Assembly (NCBI GenBank): GCA_050300015.1
Contig: JBNKWZ010000001.1
Location: 41,716 to 105,715 of the forward strand
Reading direction: 5' to 3'
Length of the DNA stretch: 64,000 nucleotides
Source of the DNA: CAYZQH01 sp050300015
Lineage (GTDB): Bacteria > Pseudomonadota > Gammaproteobacteria > Pseudomonadales > Cellvibrionaceae
Under the pieces are notes generated by a model, which was not told where the DNA came from, ran no database searches, and worked only from the letters and a program-made list of their open reading frames with translations. The position numbers and the translations under genes are program-made. Numbering within the stretch: position 1 is the stretch's first letter; every line of letters starts with the position of its first letter. Shown one piece after another: positions 63,812 to 64,000 of the stretch.

Positions 63812-64000
63812 ATGGCAAAGGAAAAGTTTGAACGTAGCAAACCCCACGTAAACGTGGGCACGATTGGTCACGTTGACCATGGTAAAACGACTTTAACCGC
63901 GGCTTTGACCCGAGTGTGCTCGGAAGTATGGGGCGGTCAAGCAGTCGCGTTTGATGGTATTGACGCGGCGCCAGAAGAAAAAGCGCGCGGTATTACCATT
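63812..64000 (+). CDS. tuf: Elongation factor Tu, N-terminal part (runs off the right edge)
   Basis: The first 63 codons are present. MAKEKFERSKPHVNVGTIGH, then GHVDHGKTTLTAALT (G1/P-loop; shortened) and the RGITI segment of switch I at the edge. EF-Tu delivers aminoacyl-tRNA to the ribosome. Position after tRNA-Thr-Tyr-Gly-Thr corresponds to tufB of E. coli. AGAGG lies about ten bases before the ATG. Confidence 0.98.
   Translation, partial: MAKEKFERSKPHVNVGTIGHVDHGKTTLTAALTRVCSEVWGGQAVAFDGIDAAPEEKARGITI

Overview
The window looks like a chromosomal segment of a marine-type gammaproteobacterium. The conserved blocks asmA-mutY-yggX, HAD/rppH-ptsP-lgt-thyA-folA, gatCAB, mreBCD-maf-rng-yhdP and birA-coaX-SPOR-tRNAs-tuf are arranged much as in Pseudomonas and its relatives. 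A lipoprotein family-6 glycoside hydrolase with a long poly-serine linker is typical of Cellvibrionaceae-like polysaccharide degraders (Saccharophagus/Teredinibacter type). This placement is an inference from gene content and order; no 16S gene is present.

Layout. 1-1340: AT-rich accessory stretch holding a truncated unknown gene and a sce7726-family nuclease-like gene behind a LexA-type box, ending at the 3' end of tRNA-Phe. 1344-9047: housekeeping genes (tRNA-Phe, yggX, mutY, asmA, gcvT, gcvH, an HDOD gene with a 21-bp tandem repeat at its 3' end, rlmI). 9318-14732: two large CoA-dehydratase-activase-like iron-sulfur proteins of unknown role. 14735-21886: an imelysin-like lipoprotein, a HAD phosphatase, and divergently rppH-ptsP, then lgt-thyA-folA. 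22169-27349: a six-gene operon, DUF3450 / large ExbB-like (TtpC type) / ExbB / ExbD / TonB / TPR protein, which resembles a TonB2-type energy-transduction machine. 27436-37079: ilvD, a decayed LVIVD-repeat pseudogene, a response regulator-TPR protein, argA with a TetR gene, a divergent glutathione transferase with an obvious operator, and an orphan TonB-dependent receptor. 37875-44135: sugar-nucleotide epimerase, rhlB-like helicase, a double-receiver protein with a degenerate GGDEF domain, and the GH6 lipoprotein. 44629-48950: gatCAB, a PA4642-type gene and cysZ. 49514-58042: cell-shape genes mreBCD followed by maf, rng and yhdP. 58039-64000: ald and alr (divergent), birA, coaX, a SPOR-domain gene, then the tRNA operon Thr-Tyr-Gly-Thr leading into the start of tuf.

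Points that stand out: the spacer after tRNA-Tyr carries a second copy of the tRNA 3' end plus a set of strong stem-loops, recalling the rtT repeats of E. coli tyrT; mreC has no standard start codon at its conserved N-terminus but has a well-placed AUC; the CoA-activase pair is intact, with two cysteine pairs, in a genome that otherwise looks aerobic; and the sce7726 gene has an SOS-like promoter. No CRISPR array, insertion sequence, rRNA gene or phage structural cluster was seen.
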